Source: Dawidia soli (GTDB taxonomy: Bacteria; Bacteroidota; Bacteroidia; Cytophagales; Cyclobacteriaceae). From it: a stretch of DNA of 61,200 nt. The position numbers and the translations under genes are program-made. Under the pieces are notes generated by a model. It worked only from the letters and a program-made list of their open reading frames with translations. It did not search any database and had not been told where the DNA came from. Positions 34,733-42,809 of the stretch are shown here, piece by piece. How positions within the stretch are numbered: the first letter of the stretch is position 1; each line of letters begins with the position of its first letter. The DNA lies in NCBI RefSeq assembly GCF_018598185.1, contig NZ_JAHESC010000044.1, positions 1 to 61,200 on the forward strand. The letters run 5' to 3'.

Positions 34733-35059
34733 ATGATACAGGTAACGGATAAAGCAAAAGAAAGAATCGCCGCCTTGCGCGTGGAAGAAGGTCGAACAGA
34801 TGAGCACAACATCCGTGTTTCGGTAAAAGGTGGAGGATGCTCCGGACTGATGTACGACCTCGGATTTGACGACCAGATCAATCCAGCCGATCAGGTTTTC
34901 GAAGACAAAGGCGTCAAGATACTGGTTGACAAAAAGAGCTTGTTGTATCTGCTCGGCACCGTCCTGGATTTCACAGACGGCTTGAACGGAAAAGGCTTCC
35001 AATTTATCAATCCCAACGCCACGCGCACCTGCGGTTGCGGCGAGAGTTTCTCGGTTTAA
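34733..35059 (+). CDS. Iron-sulfur cluster assembly protein, HesB/IscA/SufA type
   Basis: 108 residues with the three invariant cysteines of A-type Fe-S carriers: C36 in GGGCSGLMY and C100, C102 in TCGCGESF. They accept and pass on Fe-S clusters. The start is ATG 34733 (MIQVTDKAKERI, the family N-terminus). No suf or isc operon adjoins it. A TAACTTTG motif at 34602-34609 could be its -7 element, but no -33 is seen. Confidence 0.93.
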   Translation: MIQVTDKAKERIAALRVEEGRTDEHNIRVSVKGGGCSGLMYDLGFDDQINPADQVFEDKGVKILVDKKSLLYLLGTVLDFTDGLNGKGFQFINPNATRTCGCGESFSV

Positions 35060-35080
35060 CAACCGTTTTACCAGACACAC

Positions 35081-35644
35081 ATGCGAAGAATATTGCTCGC
35101 ATTTCTGTTGATAGTAAGCACGATGTTATTGACAGGACAGTCGGGCAACGCCAAGCCGCAAAAGGCTGTAAGGCCGATTCCTGCCGACAGTTTGATTATT
35201 TGGGTGTTTCTAGCACTGGACTGCCCGATCAGTCAAAAGTACATCAGCGAGCTAACGCAGATCGACAGCGTCTATCGCATGCAGGGCGTGCAGGTAAAAG
35301 CCGTTATTCCGGGTAGCGTCAGTCAGGCAGAGATCGATAATTTCTGGAAGGAATACGGCATCCGTTTTTCCGCGGTCGCCGACCCTGACTTCCAATGGGT
35401 TCGCAGATTTTCAGCCCGAATTACGCCAGAAGTCTTTCTGACGGATATCAACCAACAGGTCATTTACCGGGGTGCGATCGATGACTGGTTTTTTGACCTC
35501 GGCAAATACCGGCAACGTGTTACCCAACGCTACCTTAGGGATGCAATAGAGGCTGTTCAGCGCCACAAGGTCCCGGGCATCCGCGAAACCGAGGCGGTAG
35601 GATGTCCCATCCAGGTCTTGCCCTCCGCGAAAGCAAAAAAATAA
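35081..35644 (+). CDS. Exported thioredoxin-fold (redoxin-like) protein
   Basis: 187 residues with a signal peptide (ILLAFLLIVSTMLLTG) and a peroxiredoxin/TlpA-like fold: WVFLALDCPISQKYISEL, a middle GIRFSAVADPDF, the cis-Pro region RITPEVFLTD and IYRGAIDDWF. Only a single Cys is present at the active-site position (DCPIS, no CxxC), so it may act as a one-Cys peroxidase-like or c-type-heme-associated redoxin. It follows the IscA-type gene by 21 bases and may be cotranscribed. Confidence 0.78.
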   Translation: MRRILLAFLLIVSTMLLTGQSGNAKPQKAVRPIPADSLIIWVFLALDCPISQKYISELTQIDSVYRMQGVQVKAVIPGSVSQAEIDNFWKEYGIRFSAVADPDFQWVRRFSARITPEVFLTDINQQVIYRGAIDDWFFDLGKYRQRVTQRYLRDAIEAVQRHKVPGIRETEAVGCPIQVLPSAKAKK

Positions 35645-35651
35645 CATCTTC

Positions 35652-35679
35652 GCGGGGCCTGCAATCTGCCTTGCCCCGC
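35652..35679 (+). terminator. GC hairpin between the redoxin gene and lepA
   Basis: GCGGGGC (35652-35658) pairs with GCCCCGC (35673-35679) right after the redoxin stop. No T-run follows, so it is a weak terminator or an mRNA 3' stabiliser. Confidence 0.4.
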
Positions 35680-35701
35680 CGCGTAATCCAGTAATAATTC
35701 C

Positions 35702-35709
35702 TACTTTTG
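35702..35709 (+). promoter_or_regulatory. Probable -7 element for lepA
   Basis: TACTTTTG, 30 bases before the lepA start codon, matches TAnnTTTG and is followed by the usual CATT start region. The -33 position holds no TTTG. Confidence 0.45.
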
Positions 35710-35739
35710 CATTCCTAAATTTTTGAGGAACAGACGGGT

Positions 35740-37524
35740 ATGGAAAACATCCGCAATTTTTGCATTATAGCCCACATCGACCACGGCAAAAGCACGCTGG
35801 CCGACAGGCTCCTGGAGTTCACAGGAACCCTCAATGAACGGCAAATGGAAGCACAGGTCCTCGACAACATGGACCTGGAAAAAGAAAAAGGCATTACCAT
35901 CAAAGCACACGCCATCCAGATGAAGTACAAACTGGATGGACAGGAATACATTCTCAACCTGATCGACACCCCCGGCCACGTTGACTTCTCCTATGAGGTG
36001 TCGCGTTCGATCGCCGCCTGCGAAGGAGCTCTTCTCATTGTAGACGCCAGCCAGGGCATCGAAGCGCAAACCATTTCCAACCTCTACCTGGCCCTGGAAC
36101 ACGACCTGGAGATCATCCCGGTCATGAACAAGATCGACCTCCCGCACGCCATGCCCGAAGAAGTAACTGACGAGATCGTCGACCTCATCGGCTGCAAACG
36201 CGAAGATGTCATCCGCGCCAGCGCCAAAGAAGGTAAGGGCATCGAAGAGATCCTCCACGCCGTTGTGCATCGCATCAAACCTCCGAAGGGTGACGCACAG
36301 GCTCCGCTGCAGGCTATGATCTTCGACTCCGTATTCAATTCCTTCCGGGGTATTGAAATCTATTTCCGGGTCTTTAACGGCACGGTCCGCAAAGGCGATA
36401 GAATTACGTTCGTGAACACCGGCCAGCAATATTTTGCGGAGGAGATCGGCGTATTGAAGCTTGATAAACAACCCCGCAACGAGATCAGTGCAGGCAACGT
36501 AGGCTATATGATCTCCGGTATCAAGGTGGCCAGCGAAGTGCATGTGGGTGATACCATTACACATCCCGACAGACCGGGAGAATCGCTCAAAGGTTTTGAA
36601 GAAGTGAAACCCATGGTATTTGCGGGTATCTATCCCGTGGATACCACCGAGTTTGAAGAGCTCCGCGCATCGATGGAGAAACTTAAGCTCAACGATGCGT
36701 CGCTGGTGTGGGAATTGGAAACCTCCGCGGCCCTGGGCTTCGGCTTCCGGTGCGGTTTCCTCGGCATGCTGCACATGGAGATCATCCAGGAACGACTGGA
36801 ACGTGAATTCAACATGACAGTCATCACGACCGTGCCTTCAGTACAGTTTAAAGCTTTTCTGACGGACGGCGAGGAAATAAGCATCAACGCACCGTCGGAG
36901 ATGCCTGACCCTACCCGCATGAAATACATCGAAGAGCCGTATATCAAAGCTCAGATCATTTCAAAAGCAGAATACATCGGCCCCATTATCAGCTTGTGTA
37001 TGGACAAACGCGGCCTGATCAAAAATCAGAATTATCTCACGACCGATCGCGTCGAGATGTCGTTCGAGATGCCGCTGTCGGAAATTGTATTCGACTTCTT
37101 CGATAAACTCAAGTCTATCTCCCGCGGCTATGCATCGCTGGACTATCACCTCATTGGCTTCCGCGAGTCGGACATGGTGAAGCTCGATGTGATGTTGAAT
37201 GGCGAGAAAGTAGACGCCCTGAGCGCGATCGTACACCGCGGCAAGTCCCAGGATTGGGGCCGCAAGCTTTGTGAAAAGCTGCGCGAGCTGATCCCCCGCC
37301 AGATGTTCGACATTGCCATTCAGGCAGCGATAGGTCAGAAGATCGTCGCCCGCGAAAACCTGAGCGCCATCCGCAAGAACGTACTCGCGAAGTGTTACGG
37401 CGGTGATATCTCCCGTAAGCGTAAACTGTTGGAGAAACAGAAGAAAGGTAAAAAACGCATGCGCCAGATCGGCTCCGTAGAGGTGCCGCAGGAAGCATTC
37501 ATGGCGATCCTGAAAATAGAATAA
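35740..37524 (+). CDS. lepA: Elongation factor 4 (LepA)
   Basis: A 594-residue translational GTPase that acts on stalled or assembling ribosomes. GTPase motifs: AHIDHGKST (G1), DTPGHVDF (G3), MNKIDLP (G4). The order EF-G-like II, III, V then the LepA-specific C-terminal domain ([20 protein letters not shown]…[18 protein letters not shown]) is complete. First gene of a run with folD 15 bases downstream. Confidence 0.98.
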   Translation: MENIRNFCIIAHIDHGKSTLADRLLEFTGTLNERQMEAQVLDNMDLEKEKGITIKAHAIQMKYKLDGQEYILNLIDTPGHVDFSYEVSRSIAACEGALLIVDASQGIEAQTISNLYLALEHDLEIIPVMNKIDLPHAMPEEVTDEIVDLIGCKREDVIRASAKEGKGIEEILHAVVHRIKPPKGDAQAPLQAMIFDSVFNSFRGIEIYFRVFNGTVRKGDRITFVNTGQQYFAEEIGVLKLDKQPRNEISAGNVGYMISGIKVASEVHVGDTITHPDRPGESLKGFEEVKPMVFAGIYPVDTTEFEELRASMEKLKLNDASLVWELETSAALGFGFRCGFLGMLHMEIIQERLEREFNMTVITTVPSVQFKAFLTDGEEISINAPSEMPDPTRMKYIEEPYIKAQIISKAEYIGPIISLCMDKRGLIKNQNYLTTDRVEMSFEMPLSEIVFDFFDKLKSISRGYASLDYHLIGFRESDMVKLDVMLNGEKVDALSAIVHRGKSQDWGRKLCEKLRELIPRQMFDIAIQAAIGQKIVARENLSAIRKNVLAKCYGGDISRKRKLLEKQKKGKKRMRQIGSVEVPQEAFMAILKIE

Positions 37525-37539
37525 TATTTTAAGCAGGGA

Positions 37540-38427
37540 ATGACAGAAGCAATGACGTATACATTGATCGACGGCAAAAAAGTATCGGCCGATATCAAGA
37601 ATGAGATCTCACAAAAAGTAGCAGAGCGTAAAGCCCAGGGACGGAAGATCCCCCACCTGGCTATTATACTCGTCGGAGACGACGGCGCCAGCCAGACCTA
37701 TGTCGACAATAAGGTGAAGTCTTGCAAATCGGTGGGATTTCATTACACCATGATGCGATTTGCCGACACCATCTCGGAAGAGAAATTGCTGAAACACATC
37801 GATCACGTCAACAACGACGACGACGTAGATGGTTTCATTGTACAGCTGCCCCTGCCGCCACACATTTCTGTCGATAGAGTAACTGAAAAGATCCGCTCCG
37901 ACAAAGACGTGGATGGCTTCACCAACCACAACTTTGGCAGCATTATATCGAAAAATCCGCTGTTGATGCCGGCTACACCCTTTGGGGTAATGGAGCTGCT
38001 GCGCCGATACAACATCGAGACCGAGGGCAAGCATGCCGTGGTCGTGGGCGCCAGTCGTATAGCCGGAGCACCACTCAGCATGATGCTCACCGAGCAAGGC
38101 AGAGCCACCGTAACCATCTGCCATAAGTTTACAAAAGACTTAGGCAGCTATACCCGTTCGGCCGACATCCTGCTCGTTGCAGTAGGCAAGCCCGGACTGA
38201 TCACAGCCGACATGGTAAAAGAAGGTGCCGTCGTGATCGACATCGGCACCACCCGCGTAGAAGGTCCCCAATACCCGAAAGGCTGGGCCATTCAGGGCGA
38301 TGTAGACTTCAAAGCCGTAGCACCTAAGACGTCATACATCACACCGACACCGGGAGGAGTAGGGCCGATGACCATTGCATCGTTGCTGCTCAATACCCTG
38401 CGGGCTACTGAACTCCAACATCCCTAA
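37540..38427 (+). CDS. folD: Methylene-tetrahydrofolate dehydrogenase/cyclohydrolase FolD
   Basis: A 295-residue bifunctional enzyme that interconverts 5,10-methylene- and 10-formyl-tetrahydrofolate. Visible are TYVDNKVKSCKSVG with the catalytic Lys, FIVQLPLPPHI, DVDGFTNHNFG, the nucleotide-binding VVGASRIAGAPLSMML and the closing ITPTPGGVGPMT. The usual VGRS…VGKP stretch reads VGAS…AGAP, a mild deviation near the NADP site. An ATG five codons in (37552) is an alternative start. It lies between lepA and queE. Confidence 0.95.
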   Translation: MTEAMTYTLIDGKKVSADIKNEISQKVAERKAQGRKIPHLAIILVGDDGASQTYVDNKVKSCKSVGFHYTMMRFADTISEEKLLKHIDHVNNDDDVDGFIVQLPLPPHISVDRVTEKIRSDKDVDGFTNHNFGSIISKNPLLMPATPFGVMELLRRYNIETEGKHAVVVGASRIAGAPLSMMLTEQGRATVTICHKFTKDLGSYTRSADILLVAVGKPGLITADMVKEGAVVIDIGTTRVEGPQYPKGWAIQGDVDFKAVAPKTSYITPTPGGVGPMTIASLLLNTLRATELQHP

Positions 38428-38468
38428 AGTTGTTAAGACACGAGGGCCGGAACAGCCCGGAACACAAC

Positions 38469-39092
38469 GTGAAAACCGCACAAGCTATAGCGCCGCTTTC
38501 GCTTCCCCTGATGGAAGACTTTTATACCATCCAGGGGGAAGGGCACTACCAGGGCCATGCAGCCTACTTCATCCGCCTCGGCGGGTGCGACGTAGGGTGT
38601 GTGTGGTGTGACGTAAAAGAATCGTGGGATGCCAGCCAGCATCCATCGGTGGCAGTAACCGAAATGGTCGACCGGGCCGCCGCAGCAGGAGGGAAGATCG
38701 TCGTGATAACCGGCGGCGAACCCGTTATGCACGACCTTGCGCCGTTGACCGCCGCACTGCAGGAAGCCGGGCTGCGTACGCACATCGAAACCTCCGGAGT
38801 ATATCCGCTTACCGGTATATGGAATTGGGTGTGTTTCTCACCCAAAAAGTTTAAGAATCCCCACGAATCGATCTTTGAAAAGGCAGATGAGCTGAAGATC
38901 GTGGTATATAATAAAAGTGACTTTGCCTGGGCGGAAGAGCTTGCCGGCAAAGTACGTCCGTCGTGTCAACTTTTTCTGCAGCCCGAATGGTCGAAAGAAA
39001 AAGAAATACTTCCGTTGATCATCGACTATGTCAAGGCCAATCCACACTGGCAGGTATCGCTCCAGGTACACAAATACATGAATATACCGTAA
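38469..39092 (+). CDS. queE: 7-carboxy-7-deazaguanine synthase (QueE)
   Basis: About 207 residues, a small radical-SAM enzyme that forms the 7-deazaguanine ring from carboxytetrahydropterin for queuosine. PLMEDFYTIQGEGHYQG precedes the cluster motif C40-x3-C44-x2-C47 (GGCDVGCVWCDVKESW); VVITGGEPVMH is the SAM-binding GGE. I choose the GTG at 38469, which gives an N-terminus of family length; a TTG at 38430 and ATG 38511 also exist. It is flanked by folate genes in the same direction. Confidence 0.93.
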   Translation: MKTAQAIAPLSLPLMEDFYTIQGEGHYQGHAAYFIRLGGCDVGCVWCDVKESWDASQHPSVAVTEMVDRAAAAGGKIVVITGGEPVMHDLAPLTAALQEAGLRTHIETSGVYPLTGIWNWVCFSPKKFKNPHESIFEKADELKIVVYNKSDFAWAEELAGKVRPSCQLFLQPEWSKEKEILPLIIDYVKANPHWQVSLQVHKYMNIP

Positions 39093-39099
39093 GACACGC

Positions 39100-40074
39100 A
39101 TGACCATTACCGACTTTGTCGATACAATGAATGCATGGGGGCAACAGAAGGTCCCCTTTTTATTTGTGATCGATTTCGAAATGGAAAAGCCTTTCATTGC
39201 CCGGTTGTCAGATCTGCAGGGATCAGCAATATGGTTCGATATAAATGGTTATACCAACACTTCCAACATAGAAGTTGGAGACGAGCCTGTCGAGCCGTTA
39301 CACGTAATACCGCACGACCGTGACGAGTACGCCCGGAAATTTGCGCATGTATTTGAAAGGCTTGGCTATGGTGATTCATTTTTGACGAACCTTACCGTTA
39401 AGACCCGGGTAACTTCCGCGAACAGCCTTCAAACGCTATTTCACGCCAGCCGCGCCCGCTATAAACTACTGTTCCAAAACGAGTTCCTGGTTTTCTCACC
39501 CGAGATCTTCGTACAAATACGAGACGGAAAAATATACTCATACCCTATGAAGGGCACCATCGACGCCGCGGTGCCCAATGCCGCTCAGCGTATCCTGGGC
39601 GACGAAAAGGAACGAGCAGAGCACACCACGATCGTCGATCTGATCCGCAATGACCTGAGCCAGGTTGCAACACGTGTAACCGTGAGCCGGTTTCGCTACC
39701 TCGAGGAGATCCGCACAAACCATAAGAACCTGCTACAAGTCAGCTCCGAGATTGTCGGCGAATTACCCGATGACTACGGGACGCGGCTCGGCAGCATTCT
39801 CGTCGCGTTGCTACCGGCAGGGTCGGTCAGCGGCGCGCCCAAGGTGAAGACAGTGGAGATCATTCGTCAGGCAGAAGGAGAGACACGTGGTTATTATACA
39901 GGAATATTTGGTTATTTTAATGGACAACAACTGGACAGCGGTGTCATGATCCGTTTCTTGGAAAATCAAAACGGCGCATACTACTACCGCAGCGGCGGTG
40001 GCATTACCACGCAAAGCCAGGTCGACGCAGAATACCAGGAAACAATCGACAAAGTCTATGTCCCTCTTACTTGA
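39100..40074 (+). CDS. pabB: Aminodeoxychorismate synthase component I (PabB)
   Basis: A 324-residue chorismate-binding enzyme that adds ammonia to chorismate on the way to 4-aminobenzoate for folate. The core motifs are YPMKGTIDA (Lys at the position typical of PabB rather than TrpE), HTTIVDLIRNDLSQVA, and GSVSGAPKVKTVEIIRQ followed by GETRGYYTGIFGYF. It lacks the N-terminal half found in long PabB/TrpE proteins, the common short form in Bacteroidota. It ends 17 bases inside pabC. Confidence 0.92.
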   Translation: MTITDFVDTMNAWGQQKVPFLFVIDFEMEKPFIARLSDLQGSAIWFDINGYTNTSNIEVGDEPVEPLHVIPHDRDEYARKFAHVFERLGYGDSFLTNLTVKTRVTSANSLQTLFHASRARYKLLFQNEFLVFSPEIFVQIRDGKIYSYPMKGTIDAAVPNAAQRILGDEKERAEHTTIVDLIRNDLSQVATRVTVSRFRYLEEIRTNHKNLLQVSSEIVGELPDDYGTRLGSILVALLPAGSVSGAPKVKTVEIIRQAEGETRGYYTGIFGYFNGQQLDSGVMIRFLENQNGAYYYRSGGGITTQSQVDAEYQETIDKVYVPLT

Positions 40075-40654
40075 AACGATTAAGCTCCTCGACGGAAACT
40101 TCCTGAACCTCTCCCGGCACGAACAACGCATGAACCGTGCGCTGAAAACATTATGTGGAGCCGAAGATCACGTTGAGCTCGAACCCATGCTGAACGCATT
40201 GACACGTCCCGACACCGGACTGTACAAGTGCAGGATCGTATACGACGACGTCAGTCGCGAGATAGAATTTACACCCTATACACCTCGCCCCGTGCAAAGC
40301 CTGCGCGTGGTGGAGCACGACCGGATAAACTACGAGTTTAAATACGCCAACCGCAAGCTGCTGGACCAGCTGTTTACGTTGCGCAAAGACTGCGACGACA
40401 TCCTGATCGTGAAGCGCGGGTTCGTAACCGATACTTCCTATGCCAACATAGCATTCCGCCGCAAGAACCAATGGATAACGCCCTGGTCCGCGTTGCTCAA
40501 AGGAACGCAACGGCAAAAACTCCTTGAGCAAAACATTCTACAAGAGGAAGATATACGCGTAGAGGACATTCGGTCGTTTGATGCCTGCCGGCTCATCAAT
40601 GCGATGCTCGAATTTGATGCGCCTGAAATTGACGTATCCAACATAGTTTTTTAG
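40058..40654 (+). CDS. pabC: Aminodeoxychorismate lyase-like class IV aminotransferase (PabC)
   Basis: 198 residues of the PLP-dependent fold-type IV family; expected to split aminodeoxychorismate into 4-aminobenzoate and pyruvate. Seen are the N-terminal LLETIKLLDGNFLNLSRHEQ, the Lys in YEFKYANRKLLDQL, and DILIVKRGFVTDTSYANIAF. It is shorter than canonical PabC (about 270), again usual for the group. The ATG at 40058 overlaps the end of pabB, so the two steps of one reaction are translationally coupled. Confidence 0.87.
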   Translation: MSLLLETIKLLDGNFLNLSRHEQRMNRALKTLCGAEDHVELEPMLNALTRPDTGLYKCRIVYDDVSREIEFTPYTPRPVQSLRVVEHDRINYEFKYANRKLLDQLFTLRKDCDDILIVKRGFVTDTSYANIAFRRKNQWITPWSALLKGTQRQKLLEQNILQEEDIRVEDIRSFDACRLINAMLEFDAPEIDVSNIVF

Positions 40655-40662
40655 CTTTAAGC

Positions 40663-42591
40663 ATGCATAGACTCCTGCTCCTGCTCGCATTTGTACTGTT
40701 GTCCACCGGTTATACATCCGCACAGGTTCAGCTGAGCACCAAATCCAGGAAGGCTATCGACCTGTATACACAAGCCGATAACTTCCGCGTTCGCCGCCAG
40801 TTCAACATCGCCATCGACATGTTGCAGCAGGCCATCGAAAAAGACGAAGGATTTGTAGAAGCCTATTACCGCCTGGGCCTGGTCTATTCCGACATGAAAA
40901 ATCCCACGGAGGCGATCCGATACTACGAACAAGGATTGGCGCGCACGACCGATGTGAATAAACAAAAAGTATTTTGGTTTGATTTAGGCGAAGCATACTT
41001 TACCGCGGGCAACTATGAAAAAGCCGCCGCGATGCTGGATCAGTATCTGAAGAAAGAGTCGCAGAACAGATCTCGTCTGGGTAAAGCAGCTCATCTGCTC
41101 AAGAGCGCGGAGTTTGCGTTGAAGAATCAAAAGGAAACAGCTCCCTATAAACAGAAAGCCTTAAGCGACACAGTAAACTGTTTTGCGATGCAGTACTTTC
41201 CGGTGCTCACCGCCGACCAGCAAAAATTGATTTTTACCCGTCGCGTAACAAACGACCCCAATGCCGACGAAGACCTGGTGGTGTCACAAAAAGACGTGGA
41301 GGGCCGTTGGACCGCACCCCAGTCCATATCGAAGAATATCAACACGCAGCTGAACGAAGGCACCAGTACCATTTCCGCAGACGGCCGTAAACTGATCTTT
41401 ACCGCCTGCGTGGGCCGTCCCGACATTATCGGCAGCTGCGACCTGTACGAAAGCCACAGGATTGGTAGCGACTGGACTAAGCCCGTAAACCTGGGGCCGA
41501 ACGTAAACAGCACCGCCTGGGAATCACAACCCTCCCTCTCTGCCGACGGCCGCACATTATACTTTGTCTCCGATCGCCGCGCCGGCATGGGGCGACGCGA
41601 TATCTGGATGGCCACCCTCGACGACTACGACCGGTGGACCAAAGCCGTAAATGTTGGCAAGCCCGTGAACTCACCCTTCGATGAGATCTCACCCTTTATC
41701 CACGCCAATAACCACACCTTATATTTTGCATCTAATGGCCTGCCGGGCTTTGGTGGTTACGACATATTCTTTGTAGAGAAGGACACCGCAGGGTGGACCA
41801 ACCCCCAGAATATTGGCGCGCCGATCAACAGCCATGAAGACCAGTTCTCTTTGTTTGTCACGGCCGACGGTAAAAAGGGGTACTACTCCCACGAGGAGAC
41901 CACCGGCCCAGGCACCTCCCGCAGCCGGATCTTTGAGCTCGAATTCCCCGAAGGCACGCGCCTGAACAAAAAGAGCAACTATGTGCGTGGCATCGTACGC
42001 GACAAACAAAGCCGGCAGCCCCTGGCCGCCCGGGTGGAGCTGGTAAACCTGTCCAGCAACCAAGTGGTGGCCCTGGTCACGTCAGACTCGATTTCCGGCG
42101 AATATCTGATGGTACTGCCGGAAGGCGCCGATTATGCACTTTATGTGAGCAAAACGACGTATCTCTTCAAAAGCTTACACTTTAATTACGCCGGCCCCGT
42201 AGAGCTGCGTCCGGTGGAAATAGATGTGGACCTGGAAAAGGCAGCCGTTGGCTCAGGGGTAGTGCTGAACAACATTTTCTTTGACGTAGACCGGTTTGAG
42301 CTTAAACAACAGTCCATTCCGGAACTTGAAAAGATCTATCGCTTCCTGACCGACAATCCGACCCTGAAAATTGAGATCAGCGGCCATACCGATAATTCCG
42401 GCGCCGCGGCCCATAATCGCCAGCTTTCCGAGAAAAGGGCGTTGTCTGTATACAACTACCTCATATCCAAAGGGATTGTTAAAAATCGGCTCATCCCAAA
42501 GGGATATGGCCCCGACAAACCGATTGCTTCTAACGACGCCGAAAACGGCCGCCAGCTCAACCGCCGCATCGAATTTACTATTGTTCGGTAG
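40663..42591 (+). CDS. OmpA-family protein with TPR, PD40 propeller and CRD (PorE-like)
   Basis: A 642-residue exported protein (signal MHRLLLLLAFVLLSTGYTSAQ). Domains in order: TPR helices (about 25-140; YYRLGLVYSDMKNPTEAIRY), a TolB/PD40-type propeller (about 165-420; repeated SADGRKLIFTA, SADGRTLYFVSDR, FASNGLPGFGGYD), a carboxypeptidase-regulatory-like beta domain (about 430-520), and an OmpA peptidoglycan-binding domain (525-642; IEISGHTDNSGAAAHNRQLS). This is the architecture of PorE, a type IX secretion component, though similar OmpA proteins exist outside it, and no lipobox is visible. Nine bases after pabC. Confidence 0.83.
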   Translation: MHRLLLLLAFVLLSTGYTSAQVQLSTKSRKAIDLYTQADNFRVRRQFNIAIDMLQQAIEKDEGFVEAYYRLGLVYSDMKNPTEAIRYYEQGLARTTDVNKQKVFWFDLGEAYFTAGNYEKAAAMLDQYLKKESQNRSRLGKAAHLLKSAEFALKNQKETAPYKQKALSDTVNCFAMQYFPVLTADQQKLIFTRRVTNDPNADEDLVVSQKDVEGRWTAPQSISKNINTQLNEGTSTISADGRKLIFTACVGRPDIIGSCDLYESHRIGSDWTKPVNLGPNVNSTAWESQPSLSADGRTLYFVSDRRAGMGRRDIWMATLDDYDRWTKAVNVGKPVNSPFDEISPFIHANNHTLYFASNGLPGFGGYDIFFVEKDTAGWTNPQNIGAPINSHEDQFSLFVTADGKKGYYSHEETTGPGTSRSRIFELEFPEGTRLNKKSNYVRGIVRDKQSRQPLAARVELVNLSSNQVVALVTSDSISGEYLMVLPEGADYALYVSKTTYLFKSLHFNYAGPVELRPVEIDVDLEKAAVGSGVVLNNIFFDVDRFELKQQSIPELEKIYRFLTDNPTLKIEISGHTDNSGAAAHNRQLSEKRALSVYNYLISKGIVKNRLIPKGYGPDKPIASNDAENGRQLNRRIEFTIVR

Positions 42592-42739
42592 TCGGGAATT
42601 CTCCCCCCGGATTCAACAAACGATTTAAAGATGTTTAAACGCCCATTTTTGGGCTAACATGTATAAGCACAATCGTTTCCTATAACCTTTTTTGGGGGAT
42701 TTTTTTGAACTTTACCTACTAAATTTTGAGGGAGTACTC

Positions 42740-42770
42740 TTTTATGGGTTATTATTTTGTTATAAGTTTG
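42740..42770 (+). promoter_or_regulatory. Probable promoter of the susC operon
   Basis: A -33-like TTTT (42740-42743), 19 bases, and TAAGTTTG (42763-42770) fit the Bacteroidota consensus with one mismatch, about 40 bases before the susC start. The 218-base gap upstream also holds a small GCCCA/TGGGC hairpin (42641-42654) and is otherwise AT-rich without genes. Confidence 0.5.
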
Positions 42771-42809
42771 AAGTGCATATTTAATTTTCATTAACCTAAA
42801 CTTAGCAGT

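Noticed and set aside
35701-36774. 357-codon minus-strand frame opposite lepA
   Set aside because: Antisense to an unmistakable LepA gene; no start context and no recognisable domain.
42631-42657. Eight-codon frame (MFKRPFLG) upstream of susC as a leader peptide
   Set aside because: It lies far upstream of the likely promoter at 42740-42770, so it would not be on the susC transcript.
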